Shown here: piece by piece, positions 1 through 8,909 of the stretch | Layout: each line of letters starts with the position of its first letter | How positions within the stretch are numbered: the first letter of the stretch is position 1 | Source: Paulinella micropora | Lineage: Eukaryota > Cercozoa > Imbricatea > Euglyphida > Paulinellidae | Assembly (NCBI GenBank): GCA_019918135.1 | Contig: WBZZ01002797.1 | Coordinates: 82,501 to 110,000 of the forward strand | Direction of reading: 5' to 3' | DNA: 27,500 bases | Position numbers and translations under genes: made by a program | The notes under the pieces: model-generated | What the model saw: the letters and a program-made list of their open reading frames with translations, nothing else | What the model was told of the DNA's origin: nothing | Database searches by the model: none

Positions 1-227
1 AAAGAAGAAGAAGAAGAAGAAGAAGAAGAAGGAGGAGGAGGAGGAGGAGAAGAAGAAGAAGAAGAAGAAGAAGAAGAAGAAGAAGAAGAAAATAAAAAAG
101 AAAAGAAAGAAAGAAAGAAAGAAAGGAAGGAAGGAAGGAAGGAAGGAGAAGAAGGAGAAGAAGAAGAAGAAGAAGAAGAAGAAGAAGAAGAAGAAGAAGA
201 AGAAGAAGAAGAAGAAGAGAGAGAGAG
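1..227. repeat. Purine microsatellite tract
   Basis: Almost pure A/G tract built from GAA, GGA, GAAA, GGAA and GA units; one T interrupts it at 93. It is a simple-sequence repeat of the kind common in eukaryotic nuclear DNA and could form triplex (H-)DNA. No coding role is proposed. Confidence 0.95.
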
Positions 228-1120
228 TACATGTGAACCGTGCACAATTATGTATATTATATAATTGTCTGTATGTATCGATATCGATAATAATATCTAT
301 GTACGTATGTATATGTATATATATATGTACAATGTACATGTATAATAAAGAGACAGAACAGTAGGCCAGGAAAGAAGAAAAATACGTATCAAAAAGTACA
401 TACGCAGGCATGAAAAACTTATGCCAATGTATGACAATGTTTGTGATGAATACCTAAAAGAAAGGACCATCAACAAGATAGATTTCTCAAAAGATTGGCA
501 AAAAGCCGACAGTATGATGTGTACCTACACTTTCAAATTAGTTGGAAAAACCAAAATAATTGTGCAAAAAGCAAGAGAACATGGGTGGTGAATAAATAAA
601 ATAATAAAAGCAGAAAAAATAAACGTAGAAGATAAAGTATGTATGAAACAAAGTGTAGAACAACCCAAAAAATCGACAGTACATAATCAACACTGCACTG
701 TGTATGCGTTTGTGGAGATTTCCTTGCAAGAATGTACAGGGAGACTATTAAACATATATACTTTGAGTTAGAATGTAGTCTGTAGTCATATACAGACGAA
801 AAGTAGACAACATAACACAAGACGGGAATGGTGACCCTGTCGGAAAACGAGAAAAAAAATCATATACTAGTTAGTTTTTCATACGAAAAAAGCTGTATTT
901 TGTACCTGACCATGTAACGAACGTTTTTTAGTAATTAGACGTGTGCAGGGAAGTAGGCTGGAAAGATTAGGGATGAACAACAACAACATCTCCCGCCATG
1001 TTGGTAAAAAACAGGTTTTTGGGGTCTGTCCAAATAAAATCCCGGGAAACGGGGGTCTATTTCCTTCCCGTTTCCTTTTGGATAGGTGAGTTTACTGCAA
1101 CAGGGTCCGAACGGTTTATC
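228..1120. other. Flank without a convincing gene
   Basis: Starts with TATA/GTAC-rich low-complexity DNA at about 240-340. A short plus-strand reading frame (ATG at 421, stop at 589-591, 56 codons, open upstream to 349) is the only coding-like stretch; I do not recognise it and it may be chance. The section 935-1120 leads into the left retrotransposon repeat and is not repeated before the right copy, so it could be left element sequence or older flank. Confidence 0.5.
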
Positions 1121-1494
1121 ACACCTATTTTGCGACCTCAGACAAGAAAAAGCCGGAACATTGTAAATGCCTGAATTTTGGCATTTGAAGCAGTTTCTAC
1201 AAACATGTTTGATACGGTAGGACTGACTATGAACGATTGCCATTAATATTACAAGTTTTGGTCCAATTTGGCCCATCAGGCCTAAAATCAAATTACGAAA
1301 TTCTGGAATTAGCTCATTTCTAGCCATTTGAGGGTATCAGAACTAAGTGATGCTACAAGAACAACTAGAAAAGTTGCGACATGTGTCGCGCAAGTAATAA
1401 AATATGTGACTTTATGTACTTAGTGTTCTCGTCACTTTCGCAAGTTCCTCGAACACAAGAAGAGAGATTCTTGTTTTTGGAACTTTTTATCCCC
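1121..1494 (+). repeat. Left direct repeat of the YR retrotransposon
   Basis: This copy starts ACACCTATTTTGCGACC, ends TTTTTATCCCC, and matches 6394-6761 with only scattered substitutions and two small indels (extra bases near 1351 and 1417). It ends 17 bp before the first Gag ATG at 1512, as expected for the left repeat of a Ngaro-type element. The high identity of the two copies suggests a fairly recent insertion. Confidence 0.9.
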
Positions 1495-1511
1495 GTTCTT
1501 TGCTACCACTA

Positions 1512-2730
1512 ATGTCAAGTGATGTCCCTGGAGAAGCAAGAGCAGCAAAGCGTAGGGCGGCAACATCGGCTGCTTCATCCCATGCGTTATCGACCATCAT
1601 GGCGGCAGCCAGTGCGGCGGTTGGAAACTCTGCATCTTCCCCAAGAGCACCTGTCCCCCGTCATTTGTGGTTGGGGTACCGAGCATCTCGGTACCGTCCA
1701 CTTCAACTTCGGCAACAAGTGGAGATACCTCCGCCTCCCTGCACTCGTCTGGACCGGCGTTGCTTGTGCCGTCAGTCGGCTCGCCAGCTGCTGGAGGAAT
1801 GGTCGTTGCAGGTGCGCCGGCTCCGGCAGTTGTGGGAGCAGGGTTGGTTGCTTCGGGTCATCATGAAGTCGCCGCACCCGCTGCGACTGGACACATCGGT
1901 GTCCACATTGGTGTGGGCGCAGCGGGCGGGAGCACCGTACACGCGCCCGTGATGATTGATGCATCTCAAATGGGTGCACTAATGCAAGCTTTCATGGCTG
2001 GGGGAGGGGCGAGTCGCGCAGTTTGTGATTATAAGGGTAACAGATAGCCTGTGTGGCAAGGTGATTACTAATGATGTACATGCGTTGTACGTGTGTTAGG
2101 CTGTCTTAGCGAGACAAGCCCTGGCCAAGACTACTGCACCCGCGAGGAGCAGAGCCTGCAGAAGGTGGATGGTGCTGGCTGGCCTCACCAGGGCAGGATG
2201 GAGCAGATACTTGCGGCTGTACTGGACATGGCGAAGAGTCAGAAGAGATCAGAGCTATCTACTGACTCAAGCCTGCCCATGATGTTGGAAGCAGTTGAGG
2301 AGAAGGCTGCTTGTTCGATGATACTGGCGCTACTCACTACTCACAATGGTGGTGACTCCAAGTTTGATGACCTTGGTGTGTTGATTGCGGCCGTGGTCAA
2401 GTATTTCAAGACTCGCTCCGCTGGCTACGGTGTGGGGGATGCACTCAAGATCGCCAAGGCGCACGCCAAGAAGGTCGACTCCGCAGTCTGGGACGACGTG
2501 GAGGAGTACTTTACGCCTGCAGGCCCACTACTCAAGAGGAAGAAGCTGGGAGGAGCATCGCCTGCGAAGGATCTATCATCGTTCAGATGCTACAACTGTG
2601 GGGAGTATGGTCATCTGTCCCCGAAATGCCCGCTTCCCAAGCGTGACAGTGAAGAGATGCGTGACCCCCGCAATGTTGGTGGAGCCCGCGCGACCCCGTC
2701 GCGCCCGTGGGACAACATGCCCGCTCGCAG
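1512..2730 (+). pseudogene. Gag-like ORF1 with CCHC zinc knuckle
   Basis: Likely structural/nucleic-acid-binding protein of the retrotransposon. The first ATG after the left repeat is 1512 (MSSDVPGEARAAKRR). The N-terminal half is rich in Ala, Ser, Gly and Val and low in complexity. The C-terminal part (2100-2730) is better conserved in appearance: a helical segment, then a CCHC knuckle (CYNCGEYGHLSPKC, about 2590-2631) and an Arg/Pro-rich tail. The frame moves from the 1512 frame to the 1667 frame at about 1650-1665, which breaks the gene. The two later blocks (to 2036 and from 2100) share a frame but are separated by stops inside a 63-bp stretch with intron features. A second splice donor, CGCAG/GTAAAG, sits exactly at the end (2731). 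The function follows from position and zinc knuckle; the rest of the sequence I do not recognise. Confidence 0.65.
2037..2099 (+). other. Candidate 63-nt spliceosomal intron in ORF1
   Basis: It begins GTAACAG, carries ACTAAT (2069-2074) as a possible branch site and ends GTGTTAG. All in-frame stops between the two ORF1 blocks lie inside it, its length is a multiple of three, and removal leaves the frame open across the junction. The prediction rests on sequence only. Confidence 0.4.
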
Positions 2731-2986
2731 GTAAAGGAACATTACTGACGTGCATGGTGGCTACTTGTCTGGTAAAGCAGTGATAATATTATTTAGCTCG
2801 GTATCGGTTCAGTAACGTAGGAGTCGATTGAATTGATATATGGTCGAGACTGGTCGACCTATAGGTGGCTTGGTATTAAGTTTATTAAATCAGTTTTCTT
2901 TTCAAACTTGGAATTTTTTTATACATTAATATCAATTCTGCTGACAGTCCGGGTTAGATTATTAAATTTTTCTTTTATATATATAG
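2731..2986 (+). other. Candidate 256-nt intron after ORF1
   Basis: Donor CGCAG/GTAAAG at 2731 and a T-rich tract ending ATATATAG at 2986. The phase fits: the two bases left by exon 1 (AG) join a G at 2987 and open a frame that stays open to about 3085. Much of this section is AT-rich and non-coding in appearance, unlike the flanking exonic sequence. The alternative is that ORF1 simply stops at 2732-2734. Confidence 0.35.
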
Positions 2987-3250
2987 GACACTTGATTGGC
3001 AATGTCGACTCTTGAAGTATATTATCAGGACTGAGGGGCTGATATGCCTGAAATACGGCAGTATTAATGAACCGGTGGAGAGATAAGACAGTCACTTGGC
3101 CAGTTCCCTAAACGCTGCGTGTGGTATGATCAACTGCAAGGCATGGTGTGCAGTTTTTGCAAACAAAAATTTCACACTTATTCGTCTTGCCCGGGCCTAC
3201 CAACTACAGTAGAGGCTAAAGATAGAATCGAGTTCGTTGAGAATCATTAG
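2987..3250 (+). pseudogene. Second zinc-knuckle segment before the RT
   Basis: Coding-like stretch between ORF1 and the reverse transcriptase. From about 3083 to the TAG at 3248-3250 one frame is open and contains CSFCKQKFHTYSSC (about 3149-3190), a perfect C-x2-C-x4-H-x4-C zinc knuckle followed by Pro/Gly-rich sequence. The earlier part (2987-3085) is open in another frame, so at least one frameshift separates them. An ATG at 3143 could start a 35-codon peptide, but a downstream exon of ORF1 or the N-terminus of the polymerase ORF is more likely. It overlaps the open frame of the RT at 3213-3250. Confidence 0.45.
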
Positions 3251-4940
3251 ACAACCGCAGGTAAGCCTTGATCTATATCGGGACATGACACTGCGGCAGG
3301 CACTTGATGCTATGATAAAGTTAGGAAGCGAGCTCAACAAAGGAAACCCATGGGCAGACACATCGGCCGGGCCTGATAGGCTAAGGAGACAGCTTGGCCA
3401 TTGGAAGTCGATGGGGACTTCAAGTGTTGTCATTTCCTGGATTGCGTACGGGCTTAATTTTAGGTTTGAAGGACAACACATTCCTAAAAGGAAATTTTTT
3501 CGTAATCATCCAACGTACTTTGCGAATGAGCAACTGGTTGATGAGTTTGTGCGCAGAAATGTAGCATTAGGTAACTTTGAGGAAGAAGAGCCCGAAAGGC
3601 TATGGTTGGTCGAACCCATGCAGGTGGAGATAGACCCGCTCGGCGTGAGAAAGGCAAGGGTATGTCACGACAAGAGATATCTAGGCAAGTTCAATGCGGT
3701 CAACCAGTTCAGATTGGAGACACTGAAGAGAGATTCAGACAAGGTAGTAAGAGAGGATTTTTCAATGATTGTGACAGATTTAGCATCTGCATATTACTCC
3801 CTAAGGATGTCAGAGAGTGCGAGAAAATTCATGGTCTTTTTCCATAGAGGGAAATATTACACCTCGAATGTTATGACATTCGGACTTAGGAATGCTCCCT
3901 TTTGGTTTCACAAAACCACCCAACCTATGGTTACGTTTCTGAGATTTTTGGGCGTACTGGTGCTAGCCTACCTTGACGACTTTCTGTGGAGTACGCCAGG
4001 TAAAGTGATGAATGAACTGGCGAGTTGTGTGAGACTTTTTCTGACTACTCTTGGATGGGGATTAAATGAGAAGTGCAGATGGGAGGGTGAGTTTGTTGTG
4101 AAATTTTTGGGTGTTATGATTAACACTAAGGGGATGACATATGAGGTGCCTGACCACAAGCGGGCACTCATGCATAATATGTGGGCAGAATTCAATGCTA
4201 GACTGAAGGAAGGAGGCTTTATTAGGCTAGAGGAGCTAGAGAGAGAGGTGGGTAGGATAGTCTCGCTATCGATCGCATTGGAGCCGGCACAGGCTTGGAC
4301 CCGCTCTCTATATGGCTGTATGAATACAGCGCGGGTGCGTGCTGCTGAGCATGTAATAATTGATGCGGGCGCAAAAGCTGAGGTTGAATTTTGGGCGGAG
4401 TGGTTGGGTGATCAGTCGAGATGTAAGCGACCGATAGTTAACTATGCGGAAAATATGTTTGTGCGGGTAGACACAGGTGAGCTAGCTACCGGTGTCATGT
4501 ATGGGGGTGACAAACTTACCATCCCGCTACCGGGCCACCTAGTGGGCACATCATCAACATTACGGGCTGCATGGTGTCATTTCATTGCTAAGTGAGTTTG
4601 GTGAGAAGTTGGGACATAAGTGTGTGAGATTGATTTAGACTCATTGCCTGCCGTGAGGAACTTAATCAACGGCGGCGGACCTATTCCGGTTCAGAATGAC
4701 ATTATCAAGCAGATATGGACTATTTTGAATGCGTATGATATCAAGGCAGTCTGGAACTGGATCCCAAGGGACCTGAACAGTGAAGCTGACGGCGCGTCGA
4801 AGGCGCTGTCTATGAAAGATATCTACATGAGAATGGATGTGTACGAGATGGTGATGGCCAACGCACCTGGCTATATAAGAGATGGTGGACTGGTGTATGT
4901 CCCTGACTTCAACAGAATTGCAAGTGCGATTGAATATTGA
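3237..4940 (+). pseudogene. Reverse transcriptase-RNase H of YR retrotransposon
   Basis: Copies element RNA into DNA. The reading frame is open from 3213; the first ATG is 3284, so the true start is unclear. RT landmarks in order: TDLASAYYSL (motif A Asp, about 3777), FGLRNAPFWFHK (motif B, about 3880), LAYLDDFLW (motif C, about 3965-3990). Then VRVDTGELATGVMYGG starts the RNase H domain (about 4460), SSTLRAAW follows, and LDSLPAVRNLINGG and WIPRDLNSEAD carry later acidic residues (about 4635-4790). The DIRS family usually has SSTLRE; here Ala stands where the Glu is expected, which would damage RNase H. The domain is interrupted at 4593-4619 by three stops in frame; the intervening section reads openly in another frame until about 4635, so two indels are implied. 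4620-4940 returns to the original frame and ends TGA at 4938. Confidence 0.85.
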
Positions 4941-5237
4941 ATGAATGCGCGTGCGGCGGCTGTGCTAGTTCTACCTGTGTGGCCGGCGCGCATTTGGTGG
5001 GTGTATGTGGTGGACTATGGAAGAAAAGTGATTGACCTACCACCAGCTGAGTACACTTTGCAACCTACCTGGAGTAGACATCCTAGGTACGTGAAGCGTC
5101 CTACGTGGTCTATGACAGCTGCTCTATTCGACTTCAGACATGGGCTAGGTAGCAAGGGATGGTTTGCGATATATTTTGATGTTTATTTGTGGCTGTTGAT
5201 AAGTAATATTAATCACCTTACTACAAGGATGTTATGA
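4941..5237 (+). pseudogene. C-terminal extension of the RT-RNase H polyprotein
   Basis: In the same frame as the RNase H block and separated from it by one TGA directly followed by ATG. It contains LVLPVWPARIWW, similar to the conserved PxWP segment found downstream of RNase H in DIRS-type polyproteins, so a nonsense mutation within one protein is likelier than a separate gene. The last 30 codons look non-coding and may be read-through into an intron or spacer before the recombinase gene at 5280. Confidence 0.5.
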
Positions 5238-5279
5238 CGTGTGTAGGTATATCGCAGAAGGGCGAGGGTATAAGGAGAT

Positions 5280-6274
5280 ATGGTGGACAACCGTGGCGGT
5301 GAGGAGAAATTGTTGGAAAGACTTGAAGTCTTTTGTCGAGGCTTTGTACAAGCGGCGAAGCCGCGTAACACAGCGAGGGGATACGCATGTGCAATACGTG
5401 ATTGGGAAAAGTGGAGTGCAACTATGGGCCTACCTGCGTTCCCCGCGAGACCTGAACAGGTTGCGGCATACTGCATCTACCTACTCTCGCACATGCGTTA
5501 TGCTCAGAACACCATTAAGTACAAGCTGTCGGCCATCTCTAGTCAATATGCGATGACTGATTCTGTCACCAACCCAATTCACACCAAGCTGGTGCATGAG
5601 GTTAGGAAGTATGTGCTTAGGTTGGCTCGGCCATCAGTAGGCAAAATTCCTATCCCGACTTCCATGTTGCTTCGCTTTATTACCGTGATGGATCCTGCCA
5701 GCTGGTGTGATTTGAGAGATGTAACTATGATTATTATTATGTTCCTTGGCTTCCTACACCGTGAGGAGGCAGTGGCGTTATGCGTTCAAGATGTGTGGGT
5801 GGAGAAGTATGAAGGGGATTTGGTGGAGAAGTATGAAGAGGATTGGGTATTGAGAAGAGTAAGACAGACCAGTATAGGTTGGGTGATACTATTGTGATTA
5901 GCGGCGATAGGAAGTCGCCTTTGTGTGCAATTGTATGGATGACGTTACGGTTCGAAAACCACATGTACAAGCATGAACCACAAGCGCCTTTATTTCCAGC
6001 GCTGCCGACACAGTCGCGCGTGGGACTCAGCCACCTGTCACCTAACTCTGTCAACCACACTATGAACGCGTGGCTACAGAGGATCGAGGTGGACCCCACG
6101 CCGTACGGCACTCATTCCTTGCGGAAGGGGGGCTGCACTGCTGCTGCGAGGGCGGGTATAGAAATGAGGCTGTTGAAAAGACATGGCAGATGGAAATCTG
6201 ACTCTGTGTTTCTATATATATATGATTCATTTACTGAGAAGCTTGCTGTGACTAAGACGTTGTATAAGTTCTAA
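5280..6274 (+). pseudogene. Tyrosine recombinase of the retrotransposon
   Basis: Would integrate the circular cDNA by tyrosine-recombinase chemistry. The N-terminal core-binding domain (5280-5650) has the helical pattern of phage-integrase SAM-like domains (RNTARGYACAIRDWEKW). The catalytic domain carries GFLHREEAVAL (about 5745-5777), then THSLRKGGCTAAARAG (HxLR box, about 6109-6156), GRWKSD, and a Tyr in FLYIYDSF near 6220. Two defects are visible: a frameshift between about 5840 and 5895, and His in place of the first catalytic Arg usually seen in GFLRxxE (codon CAC, one CpG-type transition from CGC). A perfect-frame 24-bp tandem duplication (5798-5845) lies just before the break. Ends TAA-like at 6272-6274, 119 bp before the right repeat. 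Confidence 0.8.
5798..5845 (+). repeat. 24-bp tandem duplication in the recombinase
   Basis: Two copies of a 24-bp unit (5798-5821 and 5822-5845) differing at two positions, encoding VEKYEGDL and VEKYEEDW. The duplication inserts eight codons between the first catalytic box and the rest of the domain, next to the frameshift. Confidence 0.8.
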
Positions 6275-6393
6275 TCAATGAAATTGTTCTCACTCTTTAT
6301 GCTTCGGGGACTTTCTTACCTTTGACCTGGAGGGGAATGCAAGCATAGGAAGAGGGTAGCAAAATAGTGTTTGTGTGAACAGAGTGTAACATA

Positions 6394-6761
6394 ACACCTA
6401 TTTTGCGACCTCAGACGAGAAAAAGCCGGAACATTGTAAATGCCTGAATTTCGGCATTTGAAGCCGTTTCTACAAACATGTTTGATACGGTAGGACTGAC
6501 TATGAACGATTGCCATTAATATTACAAGTTTTGGTCCAATTTGGCCCATCAGGCCTAAAATCAAATTACGAAATTCTGGAATTAGCTCATTTCGAGCCAT
6601 TTGAAGGTATCAGAACTAAGTACTACAAGAACAACTAGAAAAGTTGCGACATGTGTCGCGCAAGTAATAAAATATGTGACTTTATGTTAGTGTTCTCGTC
6701 ACTTTCGCAAGTTCCTCGAACACAAGAAGAGAGATTCTTGTTTTTCGAACTTTTTATCCCC
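6394..6761 (+). repeat. Right direct repeat of the YR retrotransposon
   Basis: Second copy of 1121-1494, starting ACACCTATTTTGCGACC and ending TTTTTATCCCC, then diverging into CACCCACCCACC. The 119 bp between the recombinase stop and this repeat correspond in position to the B1 segment of Ngaro elements; I could not find a matching B2 downstream. Confidence 0.9.
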
Positions 6762-8230
6762 ACCCACCCACCTACCCTTTAGTTATGTGATAAAATTTTG
6801 TAAAGTAACTTGATTATTTGTAAGTGTGATACTGGACGGGCGGATCTGTGGAGAGGAAATGAGACATAGATATGGGATCTAATAAGACAGTGATTTGTTG
6901 CAAGTTGCTGCGCGGGATAAAATTTTTTATTGGGAGAAGGTGCTGATTCATGTATTTTGAGGAAAGAAAGGAGAAGGGTGCGGGTTGGAGTATCTATAAG
7001 AGTTGTGTTGCATGACGACTGGCGTTGCGTCGAAAATAGGGATAGAGGAATTAATGAAAAAATTTGGAAAAAGGTACAGATTTTATGATAGGCATGTTTT
7101 TCTGACCCTGGGGGGTGGTTTCGGTTCTTAATTTAGATAATTTGTAAATGTTTGAAGTAATGATTAATATGATTTCGTGACGTTACTGCATTGGTGTGAT
7201 GATTTTTGTTGTTATTTTAACTATTATTAATTACAAATTATTTTCGCCTCTATTATTTGTATTACTTTACTAATGCTTGGCTACGCATCAGGAAAGGCTG
7301 ATCAATAATTAATAGTCAATGTGTTTGTGAGTCTGAACACTTTGCCCTGCACATAGACAGGTTGCATAGGGAGGTCAGATAAAGCAGTGCTAGACCTATC
7401 TGTGTGGACGCAGTCTCAACTCTAAGCTTCCACCATTGACACGTGGCCAAGATGCTACCTATGAGAGTGTGTATGTGGAAGCTTAATGTGTTATAACAGG
7501 GATTGGAGTGTCTGTATTATGAATGATCACTAGCAGCGTGTGAGTTTGAAGTCATATAGTTGTGTACGGGTGGTTTTATTGTGGTGAGTGGAGTGGGTTT
7601 GGGAAGGTGACGATCGTATCTGTATGGGGAGTGCCTTTATAAGCTGAGCGGATGTTTGTTAGTGTCAGGTGCTACTGTGGGTTGAATTATGTGGATTTGG
7701 ATGTGTTGTGAAGGAAGTTAGTACAATTCCCTTATGCGCTCCTTGCGAGTGTGTGTTACTCTGTGTTGCACACGTTATGCATATTGATCGATGACTTAAC
7801 GCGAAGTAGTGCTGTGGATGTATTGATTCGTCTACTTCATGTATTTAGTCATTTTCAGTGTGGGTAATGTGTGGTTGTTCAATTAGATGTTGTGGGAGTG
7901 TTATGTCTTGACTGAGTGTCTTGTGGTTGTTGTGCATACTTAGATTGTGATGGTCATCACTGGCTGATACGTTTGCATTATGTAATGATATCATTTTGGA
8001 TGACTTCTCGCCTTGGTGGGTTGTGTTAGGAGTAGGGTAGATAGTATTGTATCATGTGATCGAACGTCGGACCTACCATGAATATGTTTTATCATCTTAT
8101 TATGTTTATCTCGTTGAGTGTGGCGCAACTGGGAGACGCACCAGGAATAACCGTTGTACTCTGTATATATGTGCGGTGACATTTGCATATGGTTCGGTGT
8201 GTATTATTATGTATGAAACATGGTTATTCT
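6762..8230. other. Non-coding spacer between the two elements
   Basis: About 1.5 kb without a supportable gene; longest frames are near 65 codons and antisense to each other. It holds a perfect 11-bp inverted repeat (TAAGCTTCCAC at 7423-7433, GTGGAAGCTTA at 7475-7485) and, just left, an imperfect one (CACATAGACAGGT near 7350 against ACCTATCTGTGTG near 7395). These may be remains of a short inverted-repeat transposon, but no clear ends or target duplication are visible. Base composition is GT-rich and differs from the AT-rich DNA after 8235. Confidence 0.6.
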
Positions 8231-8234
8231 AACT

Positions 8235-8582
8235 ACTATAGGTACCACTATAGCACAGTTATCTTTTATATAAAATAAGGCTATTTTTATATAAATTCGT
8301 CTTACTATTATTTCAACAAAAATATACATAATTTTATCCAAATTAAATATTACAATCATTAAGCCTTAAATAGTCCATATTTGAATTTCTCTCAAACTCT
8401 AAAAAAAGATGACTTATCTATCTTTTTTCAAATCAACTCGAAGAGACATAAAAACTTGTTTCTTAGTTTGTACTGCTGTGCTGAACTTAGTTATCTTTTT
8501 TGAAAAAATTAAAAGTCCTCCCTATTGTGAGTTTGATTATTTTCTATTTAAATAAATAAAAATTACATTATATATAATATAA
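8235..8582. other. AT-rich left end region, no gene
   Basis: Very AT-rich DNA with no ORF. It contains CTATAG twice around a GGTACC (8238-8254) and the motif AGTTATCTTTT twice (about 8259 and 8489). It probably holds the left terminal repeat of the viral element and the promoter of the first gene, but neither can be delimited. Confidence 0.4.
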
Positions 8583-8802
8583 ATGGGTAGAAAACCTACA
8601 TATACTGCAGAGGAGGCAAGGGCGAAACACGCTGAACGCATGAGAATATCAGAGAAGAAATACAGAGAAAGCACTTATGAGAGCAAAAGAATATTATCAA
8701 AAAAACAAGGCAGACATACTAAGAAAATCAAAAGAGAAAAGAGAAAAAATCAAGGCTGACCTTATTAGGCTCCAGAGTATTGTCGGCCAAATTGAGACCT
8801 GA
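8583..8802 (+). pseudogene. Small basic helical protein, frameshifted
   Basis: ATG at 8583 opens a 58-codon frame (MGRKPTYTAEEARAKHAERM) that ends at 8759. From about 8677 a second frame reads as a better continuation (EYYQKNKADILRKSKEKREK) and ends TGA at 8800-8802; total length implies a single indel near 8670. The product is Lys/Arg/Glu-rich and predicted helical, with a YYxKNK..I motif that recurs in small DNA-binding-like proteins of DNA viruses and plasmids. It precedes the polymerase gene by about 110 bp. Function unknown. Confidence 0.5.
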
Positions 8803-8909
8803 AAAAAAAATGAATTTCATATTAAAGATAATATAATATTTTATATATATATATATTTTTATATATAAATAAAAAGTATTTTTTGGAAAAATTATATTCC
8901 AATCAATAT

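Larger units (their letters stand above)
1121..6761 (+). mobile_element. DIRS/Ngaro-type YR retrotransposon (broken)
   Basis: The unit has a direct repeat at each end (1121-1494 and 6394-6761) and between them Gag-like zinc-knuckle ORFs, reverse transcriptase with YLDD, RNase H and a tyrosine recombinase, all on the plus strand. That gene set and order define the tyrosine-recombinase retrotransposons (DIRS, Ngaro, PAT). Direct rather than inverted repeats, and no methyltransferase domain, favour Ngaro/PAT over DIRS1. The classic split A1-B1-A2-B2 arrangement is not resolved: I see a candidate A repeat twice but no second copy of the 6275-6393 segment. Frameshifts in gag, RNase H and the recombinase make this copy non-autonomous. 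It lies about 1.5 kb left of the viral element. Confidence 0.85.

Noticed and set aside
421..591. 56-codon plus-strand ORF near the left edge
   Set aside because: Too short, no motif, no neighbour context; it may be a fragment of an old element but nothing supports a call.
935..1327. Minus-strand ORF whose first 70 codons recur at 6316-6600
   Set aside because: The repetition is explained by the direct repeats of the retrotransposon; the sequence has no recognisable domain and differs outside the repeat.
8238..8254. CTATAG...CTATAG pair as the exact left terminus or target duplication
   Set aside because: CTATAG is its own reverse complement, and the right end is outside the window, so no terminal repeat or duplication can be verified.
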